This document shows positions 9,057 through 15,020 of a stretch of DNA of 21,100 nucleotides, piece after piece. A program made the position numbers and the translations under genes. Numbering within the stretch: the stretch's first letter is position 1; the number at the start of each line of letters is the position of its first letter. The notes beneath the pieces were generated by a model that made no database searches, had not been told where the DNA came from, and saw only the letters and a program-made list of their open reading frames with translations. This DNA comes from SZUA-584 sp964607965. Lineage in GTDB: Bacteria > Bacillota > Clostridia > Christensenellales > SZUA-584. Where the stretch lies: positions 1-21,100 of the forward strand of contig CAZSMH010000026.1 of assembly GCA_964607965.1 (NCBI GenBank), read 5' to 3'.

Positions 9057-9086
9057 ATCGTAGCACGGCATAAGCTTTGTTGTCAA
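9057..9086 (-). promoter_or_regulatory. Promoter of the XRE-cupin/acyl-CoA synthetase operon
   Basis: On the minus strand, consensus TTGACA (9086-9081) and TACGAT (9062-9057) are 18 nt apart. The predicted start near 9050 leaves a leader of about 88 nt before GTG 8962. Confidence 0.7.
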
Positions 9087-9099
9087 TCGGCGAAAACAC

Positions 9100-9128
9100 T
9101 TGCGGCTGAGAAATTTACAAGGTACAAT
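9100..9128 (+). promoter_or_regulatory. Putative promoter of the glutaredoxin-like/FTR-like operon
   Basis: TTGCGG (9100-9105) and TACAAT (9123-9128) are 17 nt apart. The -10 is good and the -35 only half matches consensus. It stands back to back with the divergent TTGACA promoter. AGGAG follows at 9167-9171, just before ATG 9179. Confidence 0.5.
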
Positions 9129-9178
9129 AAGCTAAATATTTCAGCATAATAAGCTGATAAATAATCAGGAGAAAACAG

Positions 9179-9463
9179 ATGCCGAATTTTACTAAGGTTT
9201 CAGGACGTGACATAGGGAATATCACGGTATATGCGCTAAGCACATGCGGTTGGTGCAGAAAGGCAAAAGCCTTCTTTAACGACAACGGTATTGCTTACCA
9301 ATATATTGATGTTGATATGCTCAGCGATACGGAGCTTTCGGATGTAAGGCAACGTCAGCTGCGCCACAACCCGAGCGGTTCTTTTCCTACCATCGTTATT
9401 AATGACGAAAAATGTATTATTGGGTATGACAAAGAATCGCTGGACGCTTTGCTTGGTGATTAA
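9179..9463 (+). CDS. Glutaredoxin-family protein
   Basis: This 94-residue thioredoxin-fold protein starts with ITVYALSTCGWCRKAKAFF, placing the redox pair Cys23-Gly-Trp-Cys26 at the end of the first strand. The cis-proline segment is SFPTIVI (Pro70) and the glutathione-type GY motif follows at 82-83 (IIGYD). It is a dithiol disulfide reductase acting in the cytoplasm. It lies 1 nt upstream of a ferredoxin:thioredoxin-reductase-like gene, so it is probably reduced by that enzyme rather than by glutathione (inference). ATG 9179 is supported by AGGAG 7 nt upstream. NrdH-type redoxins are the nearest alternative. Confidence 0.9.
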   Translation: MPNFTKVSGRDIGNITVYALSTCGWCRKAKAFFNDNGIAYQYIDVDMLSDTELSDVRQRQLRHNPSGSFPTIVINDEKCIIGYDKESLDALLGD

Positions 9464-9464
9464 T

Positions 9465-9950
9465 ATGGACGTTAAAGAAAGGCTCTCTAAGCTGCGGCGC
9501 GACGCTGCAGAAGGCGGTTATACATTAAACCCTGATGACGAGTTTGTAGAGACCTTATGCGAAGGTCTAATGGCAAATAACGAGCGCTACGGTATAGAAA
9601 GCTGCCCATGCCGGCTGTTTGAAGGCGACAGCGCAGAGGACAATATGGATATCGTATGCCCGTGCGTATACCGTGACGATGACTTGGCCGAATTCGGCGC
9701 GTGCTACTGCGCACTGTATGTATCGGACAATGCGCAAAGCGGAAAACAGGTGCCGGAGCGAAGATTGCCGCTTGAGCAGCGCAGAGCAGCAAAAGAATCA
9801 GCCGAAGATTTTGGCGGCAAAGCACCCTCGGCATTGCCGTACCCGGTATTTCGATGCAGTGTATGCGGTTACCTTTGCGCAAACAACAACCCACCCCGCG
9901 TATGCCCGGTATGCAAGGCAAAGGCGGAGCGTTTCGAACGGTTTATGTAA
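9465..9950 (+). CDS. Ferredoxin:thioredoxin reductase-like catalytic subunit with C-terminal rubredoxin-like knuckles
   Basis: This 161-residue protein has the six-Cys pattern of the FTR catalytic subunit: CPC (47-49), 15 residues, CPC (65-67), 12 residues, CYC (80-82). In plant-type FTR these cysteines hold a [4Fe-4S] cluster beside a redox-active disulfide that takes electrons from ferredoxin. Here the usual CHC is CYC, so the active-site His is replaced by Tyr81. After a charged linker the tail has CSVCG (131-135) and CPVC (147-150), a rubredoxin-like metal site. ATG 9465 is chosen because it starts 1 nt after the glutaredoxin stop (9463) and begins the family-like N-terminus; an in-frame ATG at 9402 lies inside the upstream gene. 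Translation is probably coupled. With the neighbour it forms a ferredoxin-driven thiol-reducing pair. Confidence 0.87.
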   Translation: MDVKERLSKLRRDAAEGGYTLNPDDEFVETLCEGLMANNERYGIESCPCRLFEGDSAEDNMDIVCPCVYRDDDLAEFGACYCALYVSDNAQSGKQVPERRLPLEQRRAAKESAEDFGGKAPSALPYPVFRCSVCGYLCANNNPPRVCPVCKAKAERFERFM

Positions 9951-9951
9951 A

Positions 9952-9982
9952 AAAGCAGCGGGGCATAGGCTGCCGCTGCTTT
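9952..9982. terminator. Bidirectional terminator between FTR-like gene and argJ
   Basis: AAAGCAGCGG (9952-9961) pairs with CCGCTGCTTT (9973-9982) around an 11-nt loop, directly after the TAA at 9950. The minus-strand reading ends in a run of six T, and the plus-strand reading continues TTTGCTTTT. It therefore serves both the FTR-like gene and argJ. Confidence 0.9.
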
Positions 9983-10001
9983 GCTTTTAGAAATATTTAA
10001 C

Positions 10002-11189
10002 CTATGTCCTGTAGTCGGCGTTTATGCGCACATAATCGACAGAAAAATCGCAAGTCCACATGGTTTGCGATTTTTCCCCGTCGTTCAAATCAATGGTATA
10101 TACAACTTCTTTCTGTTTCAGCTCGCGCAGCGCCTCGTTTTCGTCAAACGGGAGACCGCCTCCGTTTTTGCATACCTGCACACTGCCGATGAATATATCA
10201 ACCAAAGACGGGTCAAACCTTGCGCCGCTGTAACCTGCGGCGGTCAGCAGACGCCCCCAGTTCGCATCGTTGCCGAAAGCCGCAGTCTTGCATAACGGAG
10301 AATTGGCAATTGCCCTTGCGATTTTTTGCGCATCTTTGCCGGTGCGCGCATTCTTGACGTTAATGGTAAGCAGCTTTGTCGCGCCTTCGCCGTCCGCAGC
10401 CAGCATTTTAGCAAGCTTGATGCATACTGTTTCAAGCGCGTCCGCAAACAGCTTGTAATCATGCGTGCCGTTCTCAATAGGCGCATTTTCCGCCAACCCG
10501 GACGCCATAATCAAAACCTGGTCGCATACGCTCATATCACCGTCAACAGAAATGCGGTTAAACGAAGAATCCACTGCTGTTTTAAGGGCGCTTTTAAGCG
10601 CTTTATGAGAAATTGCTGCGTCTGTCGTTATAACAACTATAAGCGTTGCCATATTGGGGTGAATCATTCCCGAACCCTTGGCCATGCCGCCGATGCGCAC
10701 CTCGCGTCCGCCAATAAAAACACTTTCCGCCGCCTGCTTTGCGTATGTATCGGTAGTCATTATTGCACGCGCTGCGTCAGCCCCGCCCTCTTTGGAAAGG
10801 CAGATGCTTGATAATGCGCTTTCAATACGGTTTACCGGCAGAGGCATGCCGATAACCCCCGTAGAGCCGGTAAGCACATAATGCGGTTTGCAGCCAAGCC
10901 GCTGCGCTGCCGATTCTGCCATTTTCCGCGCATCCTTTTCGCCTTGTTTGCCCATGCATGCGTTAGCGTTTCCGGCGTTTATTATAACTGCCTGTGCAAT
11001 GCCGCTTCGCACATTTTTTTGCGCAAGCAGCAGCGAATGTCCTTTTACGATGTTTCGCGTAAACATTCCGGCAGCTGTCGCAGTATGTTCGCACAGCACC
11101 ACGGCAAGATCCGCTCCGCCATTTTTCTTAATGCCGCAGGCAGCGCCCGCAGCGGTAAAACCCTTAGCAAAAGTTACGCCTGTATCCAT
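10002..11189 (-). CDS. argJ: Bifunctional glutamate N-acetyltransferase / ornithine acetyltransferase ArgJ
   Basis: ArgJ moves the acetyl group from N-acetylornithine to glutamate in the cyclic arginine pathway, and in bifunctional forms also makes N-acetylglutamate from acetyl-CoA. The 395-residue length is typical. Landmarks are GFTAAGAACGIKK, INAGNANACMG, TGSTGVIG, KGSGMIHPNMATLI, DGDMSVCD and FGNDANWGR. The precursor self-cleaves before the nucleophilic Thr182 in MATLI, giving alpha and beta chains. ATG 11189 has CGGAGG only 4 nt upstream. No argC, argB, argD or argF lies nearby, so argJ is separated from its usual operon. Whether it is mono- or bifunctional cannot be told from the sequence. 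Confidence 0.95.
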   Translation of the reverse strand: MDTGVTFAKGFTAAGAACGIKKNGGADLAVVLCEHTATAAGMFTRNIVKGHSLLLAQKNVRSGIAQAVIINAGNANACMGKQGEKDARKMAESAAQRLGCKPHYVLTGSTGVIGMPLPVNRIESALSSICLSKEGGADAARAIMTTDTYAKQAAESVFIGGREVRIGGMAKGSGMIHPNMATLIVVITTDAAISHKALKSALKTAVDSSFNRISVDGDMSVCDQVLIMASGLAENAPIENGTHDYKLFADALETVCIKLAKMLAADGEGATKLLTINVKNARTGKDAQKIARAIANSPLCKTAAFGNDANWGRLLTAAGYSGARFDPSLVDIFIGSVQVCKNGGGLPFDENEALRELKQKEVVYTIDLNDGEKSQTMWTCDFSVDYVRINADYRT

Positions 11190-11227
11190 ACAACCTCCGT
11201 ATATTGCAAATAGTGTTGCTATACTTA

Positions 11228-11256
11228 ATTATATTGCTAATGCTCATCAAGCAGAA
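11228..11256 (-). promoter_or_regulatory. Weak candidate promoter of argJ
   Basis: A minus-strand TATAAT (11233-11228) lies 17 nt from TTCTGC (11256-11251), which matches the -35 consensus poorly and sits inside the 3' end of the Crp/Fnr gene. argJ could instead be co-transcribed with that gene across a 47-nt gap. Confidence 0.3.
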
Positions 11257-11935
11257 TCTGCTTAAGCCTTTGCCTGTCGCGTATAAAAAAGCTGCTGCGG
11301 TGGTAGCTTATTATACCCTCGCTGCCAATACGGGAAAGCTCCCGAGACAGGGCGCTCCGGTTAACGCAAAGGTAATCGGCGAGAGACTGCCTGTCAAAGC
11401 CAATAGAAAAACGGTCGCGGCCGGTATGCGACGCCTCGGATAAAAGGTAAGACGCGAGTTTCTGGCGTGTCGTCTTGTGCGCCACATGGTCGAGCTTTTT
11501 TGTAAGCGAGATTGCTTTTTGCGCCACAATCTTCAGCAGGTTTCGTATAAGCAAGGCATGATGGGGGCAGCAATTAGGACAGCTTTTTATAATGCGTTCG
11601 TACGGTATAAACAACGCTTTTACTTCGCTGATCGCTTCTACGGACACGGGGCTTTCGGATATTTCCGCGCATAAAACCGCTTCGGCAAAAAGGTGCGGGG
11701 GATAAAGGGAAGTGAAAAGAACGCGGTTTCCCAGCACATTCGTCTTATAAACGGCTGCCTGACCTTCAAGAATAATGCCTACTTCATAAAGCGGATCGCC
11801 TTCCATCAGCAGATAAGCGCCCTTGCTAAAATTTGCAATACGAGCGTTTAAGCACTCTGACATCTTGGCAAGCTCGCCGCAGCAAATGCCGGAAAAGAGC
11901 GGAATGTTTAGTTTGGCAAGCTGTCCGTAATCGAT
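11237..11935 (-). CDS. Crp/Fnr-family transcriptional regulator, probable non-canonical ATC start
   Basis: The protein has an N-terminal cyclic-nucleotide-binding-type beta barrel (KGAYLLMEGDPLYEVGIILEG), a long dimerisation helix (LLKIVAQKAISLTKKLDHV) and a C-terminal winged HTH (DRQSLADYLCVNRSALSREL). The first ATG (11863) would give only 208 residues and cut into the barrel. The frame continues upstream with family-like sequence (LAKLNIPLFSGICCGELAK) to a stop at 11998-11996, yet contains no ATG, GTG or TTG. GGAGG (11947-11943) lies 7 nt before an in-frame ATC at 11935-11933, which gives 232 residues, a normal family length; I use that start. Cys18, Cys19 and Cys28, together with CPNCC (119-123), could bind a metal or Fe-S cluster. 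It is divergent from an Fe-S protein gene and probably regulates it. A sequence error is the main alternative for the start. Confidence 0.85.
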   Translation of the reverse strand: MDYGQLAKLNIPLFSGICCGELAKMSECLNARIANFSKGAYLLMEGDPLYEVGIILEGQAAVYKTNVLGNRVLFTSLYPPHLFAEAVLCAEISESPVSVEAISEVKALFIPYERIIKSCPNCCPHHALLIRNLLKIVAQKAISLTKKLDHVAHKTTRQKLASYLLSEASHTGRDRFSIGFDRQSLADYLCVNRSALSRELSRIGSEGIISYHRSSFFIRDRQRLKQILLDEH

Positions 11936-11942
11936 TTTTTTG

Positions 11943-11947
11943 CCTCC
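11943..11947 (-). promoter_or_regulatory. Ribosome binding site supporting the ATC start of the Crp/Fnr gene
   Basis: The minus strand reads ACGGAGGC here, 7 nt before ATC at 11935. No comparable purine-rich site is placed correctly for ATG 11863: the bases just upstream read GGCGAGCTTGCCAAG. Confidence 0.7.
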
Positions 11948-11952
11948 GTTAA

Positions 11953-11970
11953 ATGTTGCAGCTGCAACAT
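11953..11970. promoter_or_regulatory. Perfect 18-bp palindrome, probable Crp/Fnr-type operator
   Basis: ATGTTGCAGCTGCAACAT is identical to its reverse complement. It lies between the divergent Crp/Fnr and ferredoxin-like genes. Its centre (11961.5) is 41.5 bp upstream of the start predicted from GATAAT at 11991-11996. On the other strand it spans about +8 to +25 of the regulator's own predicted transcript. Confidence 0.75.
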
Positions 11971-11983
11971 ACTTATTGCGTAA

Positions 11984-12012
11984 AGTATACGATAATTAAT
12001 ATACAAAAACAA
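11984..12012 (-). promoter_or_regulatory. Promoter of the Crp/Fnr regulator gene
   Basis: On the minus strand, TTGTTT (12012-12007) and TATACT (11989-11984) are 17 nt apart. The predicted start is near 11977, placing the palindrome immediately downstream in a position suited to autorepression. Confidence 0.55.
11991..11996 (+). promoter_or_regulatory. -10 element of the ferredoxin-like gene, probably activator-dependent
   Basis: GATAAT fits as a -10 box with a start near 12003. No -35 hexamer is found 16-18 nt upstream (the bases there read CATACT), as expected for a class II Crp/Fnr-activated promoter. A competing TTGCGT-18-TATACA arrangement (11976-12005) would start transcription inside the ribosome binding site. 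Confidence 0.45.
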
Positions 12013-12025
12013 GGGAGGCATACAA

Positions 12026-12733
12026 ATGAAAAGAAAGATAGTTACCATAGATGAGCAAAAGTGCAACGGCTGCGGATTGTGTATAAACGCGTGTCACGAA
12101 GGAGCGCTGAAATTAGTGGACGGCAAGGCTAAGCTTGTTTCCGAATCGTACTGCGACGGGTTGGGCGACTGTCTTCCGGAGTGCCCGACGGGGGCTATTA
12201 CCATCACAGAGCGCGAAGCGGAGGAATACGACGAAAAGGCTGTTCTGCGAAATATGGAGGCGGCTAAAAAAGCTGCAAAACCGTCTATGTGCGCGTGCCC
12301 TTCGGCGAACTTGCGCACATTAAACAAACCGCAGGCATGTGCGGCAGCGGAGCGTCAGGATTCCGTTTCAGAGCTTATGCAGTGGCCGTGCCAGATACAG
12401 CTTGTTCCGGCAAACGCGCCGTTCTTTGACAAAGCCAAGCTGCTTATAGCGGCGGATTGCACGGCTTTTGCCAATGCGCAGGTACACAGCCGGTTCATGC
12501 GGGGCAAAATAACCCTTATTGGCTGCCCTAAGCTTGATAATGTCGACTATGAGGGAAAACTGACCGAAATAATCAAGAACAACGATATAAAAAGCGTTCA
12601 GGTGCTGCGCATGAGCGTGCCGTGCTGCGGCGGTCTTGAAAACGCTGTCCGCAACGCGATTGCCCAAAGCGGTAAAACGATTCCGTGGCGGGTCACGGTT
12701 ATAGGCACCGACGGCTCGGTATACGAGGAATAG
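12026..12733 (+). CDS. Cys-rich 4Fe-4S ferredoxin-like protein
   Basis: This is a 235-residue soluble protein with an N-terminal ferredoxin domain and a Cys-containing C-terminal domain. The first motif is complete: C13-x2-C16-x2-C19-x3-C23. The second is C43-x5-C49-x3-C53-P, lacking one of the usual four Cys, so the second cluster may be [3Fe-4S] or use another ligand such as Asp44 or Asp48. A linker carries CAC (89-91). The C-terminal part has WPC, a DCTAF segment, GCPKLD and VPCCGG. I recognise this architecture as a conserved 4Fe-4S protein of anaerobes, often near Crp/Fnr regulators, but its reaction is not known to me. ATG 12026 follows GGGAGG by 7 nt. It is transcribed alone, divergent from the Crp/Fnr gene, which suggests redox or nitrosative-stress control (inference). 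Confidence 0.85.
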   Translation: MKRKIVTIDEQKCNGCGLCINACHEGALKLVDGKAKLVSESYCDGLGDCLPECPTGAITITEREAEEYDEKAVLRNMEAAKKAAKPSMCACPSANLRTLNKPQACAAAERQDSVSELMQWPCQIQLVPANAPFFDKAKLLIAADCTAFANAQVHSRFMRGKITLIGCPKLDNVDYEGKLTEIIKNNDIKSVQVLRMSVPCCGGLENAVRNAIAQSGKTIPWRVTVIGTDGSVYEE

Positions 12734-12744
12734 GCGGCAGCAGA

Positions 12745-12765
12745 GGTATAACAAAATGTTGTATC
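12745..12765 (+). terminator. AT-rich hairpin after the ferredoxin-like gene, possible weak terminator
   Basis: GGTATAACA (12745-12753) pairs with TGTTGTATC (12757-12765), including two G-T wobbles, around an AAA loop. No continuous T run follows; TTTT starts at 12770. Termination is therefore uncertain. Confidence 0.3.
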
Positions 12766-12771
12766 CGAATT

Positions 12772-12800
12772 TTGAAAAAAACATTTCTCTGGTATATAAT
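12772..12800 (+). promoter_or_regulatory. Strong sigma-A-type promoter of the DUF2156 gene
   Basis: TTGAAA (12772-12777) and perfect TATAAT (12795-12800) are 17 nt apart. The leader is about 25 nt, with AGGAG at 12820-12824 before ATG 12830. With no terminator visible downstream, it could also feed the ATP synthase genes. Confidence 0.8.
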
Positions 12801-12829
12801 AAGACAAGCATTATAAAGCAGGAGACAAC

Positions 12830-13726
12830 ATGTTAGCATTTAAACCAATCGAGCTTGGCGACAAAGAATTATTTGAAAGCTATACGCTATGTAACAATTA
12901 CCATAACCTTGAGGCGTCATTCGCAAATATATTTATCTGGAGGCGCCTCTTTAACACAATGATAGCAACAGACGACATCGCGATGTATTTGTATCTTGAT
13001 AACGGAACGGAATCGTTTATGCTGCCGCCGTATTTAAGTGACTGCGATTCAAGCATAGAGGAAGCTCTCTCCCGCGCAGAAACTTTTATGATAAGCCGGG
13101 GAGCAAGGCCGGAGCTTCGCGGAGTTACGGCGCAGATAAGGCAGAAAATAGAGCACGACTGTCCGGTCAGGTATACTTTTTTTGAAGACCGAAAAAATTT
13201 CGAGTACGTTTACAACTCCAGTGACTTGTCTGCGCTTGAGGGTAAAAAATACCACAGCAAGCGAAACCATATAAACAGGCTGCTGTCCTCTCACAGCGCG
13301 CAATACAGGCGGTACACAAAGGATGATTACGATGAGTGTTTAAGGCTTTTTACGGTATGGGCGCAAAGCAAAGGCGGAATGACAAAAAGCTATTCGAATG
13401 AGCTTTCGGCTATAAAGGATGCGCTGCAGTATATAGACATACTCAGGCTTACAGGCGGGCTGTTGTATGTGGACGGTAAACTGGAAGCGTTCACGATAGG
13501 CGAGAAGTTCGGAAGTGATATGGCAATTATACATATTGAAAAAGCGAATCCTTTGATTCAGGGCTCATACGCGCTGATAAACAGGGAGTTTGTGCGGCAT
13601 GAATGGTATTATCTTAAATATATAAACAGAGAGGAAGACATGGGGATAGAGGGTCTAAGAAAAGCAAAGATGTCTTACCGCCCCGTGTTTCTCTTGGAAA
13701 AATTCGTTGGAATAAGGAGCGGATAA
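12830..13726 (+). CDS. DUF2156 (phosphatidylglycerol lysyltransferase C-terminal-like) protein
   Basis: This 298-residue cytoplasmic protein matches the DUF2156 family, whose fold is the tandem GNAT fold shared with the catalytic domain of MprF-type aminoacyl-phosphatidylglycerol synthases. Features include FANIFIWRRLF near 32, LEGKKYHSKRNHINRL near 135, QGSYALINREFVRHEW near 245 and EDMGIEGLRKAKMSYRP near 264. No membrane segments are present, unlike MprF, so lipid lysylation is not implied; a tRNA-dependent or acyl-CoA-dependent transfer reaction is possible. It lies 1 nt upstream of a GNAT acetyltransferase gene, and a DUF2156-GNAT pair suggests a joint modification step on an unknown substrate. 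The start has good AGGAG spacing (5 nt). Confidence 0.85.
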   Translation: MLAFKPIELGDKELFESYTLCNNYHNLEASFANIFIWRRLFNTMIATDDIAMYLYLDNGTESFMLPPYLSDCDSSIEEALSRAETFMISRGARPELRGVTAQIRQKIEHDCPVRYTFFEDRKNFEYVYNSSDLSALEGKKYHSKRNHINRLLSSHSAQYRRYTKDDYDECLRLFTVWAQSKGGMTKSYSNELSAIKDALQYIDILRLTGGLLYVDGKLEAFTIGEKFGSDMAIIHIEKANPLIQGSYALINREFVRHEWYYLKYINREEDMGIEGLRKAKMSYRPVFLLEKFVGIRSG

Positions 13727-13727
13727 T

Positions 13728-14717
13728 ATGGATATAAGGCTGCTGGAAGAAGGCGACAGGCCGCTTGCGGCTGCGTTATGGAAAGAAGCGTTTGAAGATT
13801 CCGACAAATTTATCAACTGGTACTTAGAAAACAAAGCACAAAGTTCGCTCGGAATGATTGACGGGGGAGAGCTTATAAGTGCACTGCATATCGTGCCTTA
13901 TAATATTTTGATACAGGGACAGCAGATGCCCACCGCTTTTATAACAGGTGCGGCGACTTCAAAGAAGCACAGAGGCAAGGGGCATATGCGCCGCCTGCTT
14001 TACGAGGCTTTGGTTCTGCTGCGTTCACGCGGAGTGTTAATAACTCACCTTTATCCTTTCAAGCATTCTTTTTATGAAAACTTCGGCTGGTCGGCGTTTT
14101 CATACGTCAGCCGTCAGACGGTAACGGAAGCGTACTGCAGATGCGGCTCAGATATCATAGAAACTAAGGACGCATTTTTACTCGGAAAGATGTATAACCG
14201 TATGATGTGCGGTTATGAGGGCTATATTATAAGGGGAGAGCGCGAATGGCGGTGGCGGACAGATGAGCTTGCAATTGACGACGGGCGCGCAGCAGTGCTG
14301 CTTAAGGATGGGTCTGCACGGGCATACATGCTTTTCTACAACGAAAACGGCAAAGCGAATATAATAGAAACCGTTTATGAGGATGAGGAGGATATAGGCG
14401 CTTTGCTGGGATTCATATTAGCACAAGGGTTTGCAAGCGCCGAATACTTTATACCGTATAATGGAAAAGAGAAATTCGGCATGGTACGCGCAGTGGATGC
14501 ATACGGGCTTTTAAGTGCGCTGGGTGCGCAGCGCCTGCTTGAAAAAACGTCTGTCAGGGATGGCTTTGCAGAGTGGAATAACATAGGTGAAGGGGGCAAC
14601 ACTGTTGATATTTCGTCGCTTGCTGCTTATATCCATATGGGTACGGACTTGAAAACGGCGGAAAAGCTGGGGCATTATTTTAAACAAAAGAGCACTTGCA
14701 TTTTTGAAACGTATTGA
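13728..14717 (+). CDS. Eis-like GNAT-family N-acetyltransferase
   Basis: This 329-residue protein has an N-terminal GNAT domain with the acetyl-CoA-binding loop ATSKKHRGKGHMRRLL (76-91; R/K-x-x-G-x-G type). It continues with HLYPFKHSFYENFGW (107-121), characteristic of Eis-like acetyltransferases. The C-terminal half fits the second GNAT-like domain and the SCP2-like tail of that group. Eis enzymes acetylate amino groups of proteins, peptides or aminoglycosides; the substrate here cannot be read. ATG 13728 follows the TAA of the DUF2156 gene by 1 nt, with AAGGAG inside the upstream gene. Only 15 nt without a terminator separate it from atpI, so transcription probably continues into the ATP synthase operon. 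Confidence 0.87.
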   Translation: MDIRLLEEGDRPLAAALWKEAFEDSDKFINWYLENKAQSSLGMIDGGELISALHIVPYNILIQGQQMPTAFITGAATSKKHRGKGHMRRLLYEALVLLRSRGVLITHLYPFKHSFYENFGWSAFSYVSRQTVTEAYCRCGSDIIETKDAFLLGKMYNRMMCGYEGYIIRGEREWRWRTDELAIDDGRAAVLLKDGSARAYMLFYNENGKANIIETVYEDEEDIGALLGFILAQGFASAEYFIPYNGKEKFGMVRAVDAYGLLSALGAQRLLEKTSVRDGFAEWNNIGEGGNTVDISSLAAYIHMGTDLKTAEKLGHYFKQKSTCIFETY

Positions 14718-14732
14718 TTAAAATAGGATGTT

Positions 14733-15020
14733 ATGTGGGGTTTATTAGCAGGAATTGTAATAGGCGTGCTGCAGGTTTTGGCGCTGGTATTCCTGAAAAA
14801 AATGATATTCGGTGAAAGCACGATAAAAAAAATTATTGGCTGCTTGCTGCTCTTTGCAAAAATGGCGGCAATAGTTTTTGTTCTCGTATATATTTCTGAT
14901 ATTTCGCTGACTATGCTTATTCTTACGGCCTGCGGCATGCTTGCGGGATTAATCTGCGCCCTTTTGTTTATTTATTTAAGGCGAAGCAGATTAAACGAAA
15001 GGGATAAAGCAAATGGTTGA
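14733..15020 (+). CDS. atpI: Small membrane protein, probable ATP synthase subunit I
   Basis: This is a 95-residue hydrophobic protein with about three transmembrane segments (roughly 3-24, 33-53 and 58-82) and a basic tail (RRSRLNERDK). Sequence similarity to AtpI is not clear by eye. The call rests on size, topology and position immediately before atpB, where AtpI, an assembly or ion-handling factor for the Fo c ring, is normally encoded. It is somewhat shorter than typical AtpI (about 120 residues). Its in-frame upstream stop is at 14724-14726, so ATG 14733 is the first possible start; the ribosome binding site (AGGA, 4 nt away) is weak. Its TGA overlaps the atpB start by 8 nt. Confidence 0.7.
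   Translation: MWGLLAGIVIGVLQVLALVFLKKMIFGESTIKKIIGCLLLFAKMAAIVFVLVYISDISLTMLILTACGMLAGLICALLFIYLRRSRLNERDKANG

Noticed and set aside
9402..9464. Longer N-terminus for the FTR-like protein from an in-frame ATG at 9402
   Set aside because: It would overlap 62 nt of the glutaredoxin-like gene and adds residues unlike the family. ATG 9465, 1 nt after the upstream stop, gives the expected start.
14696..14724. Promoter-like TTGCAT-17-TAAAAT just before atpI
   Set aside because: The predicted start would fall at about 14731, giving an essentially leaderless atpI mRNA with no ribosome binding site. It overlaps the end of the GNAT gene and matches consensus only moderately.
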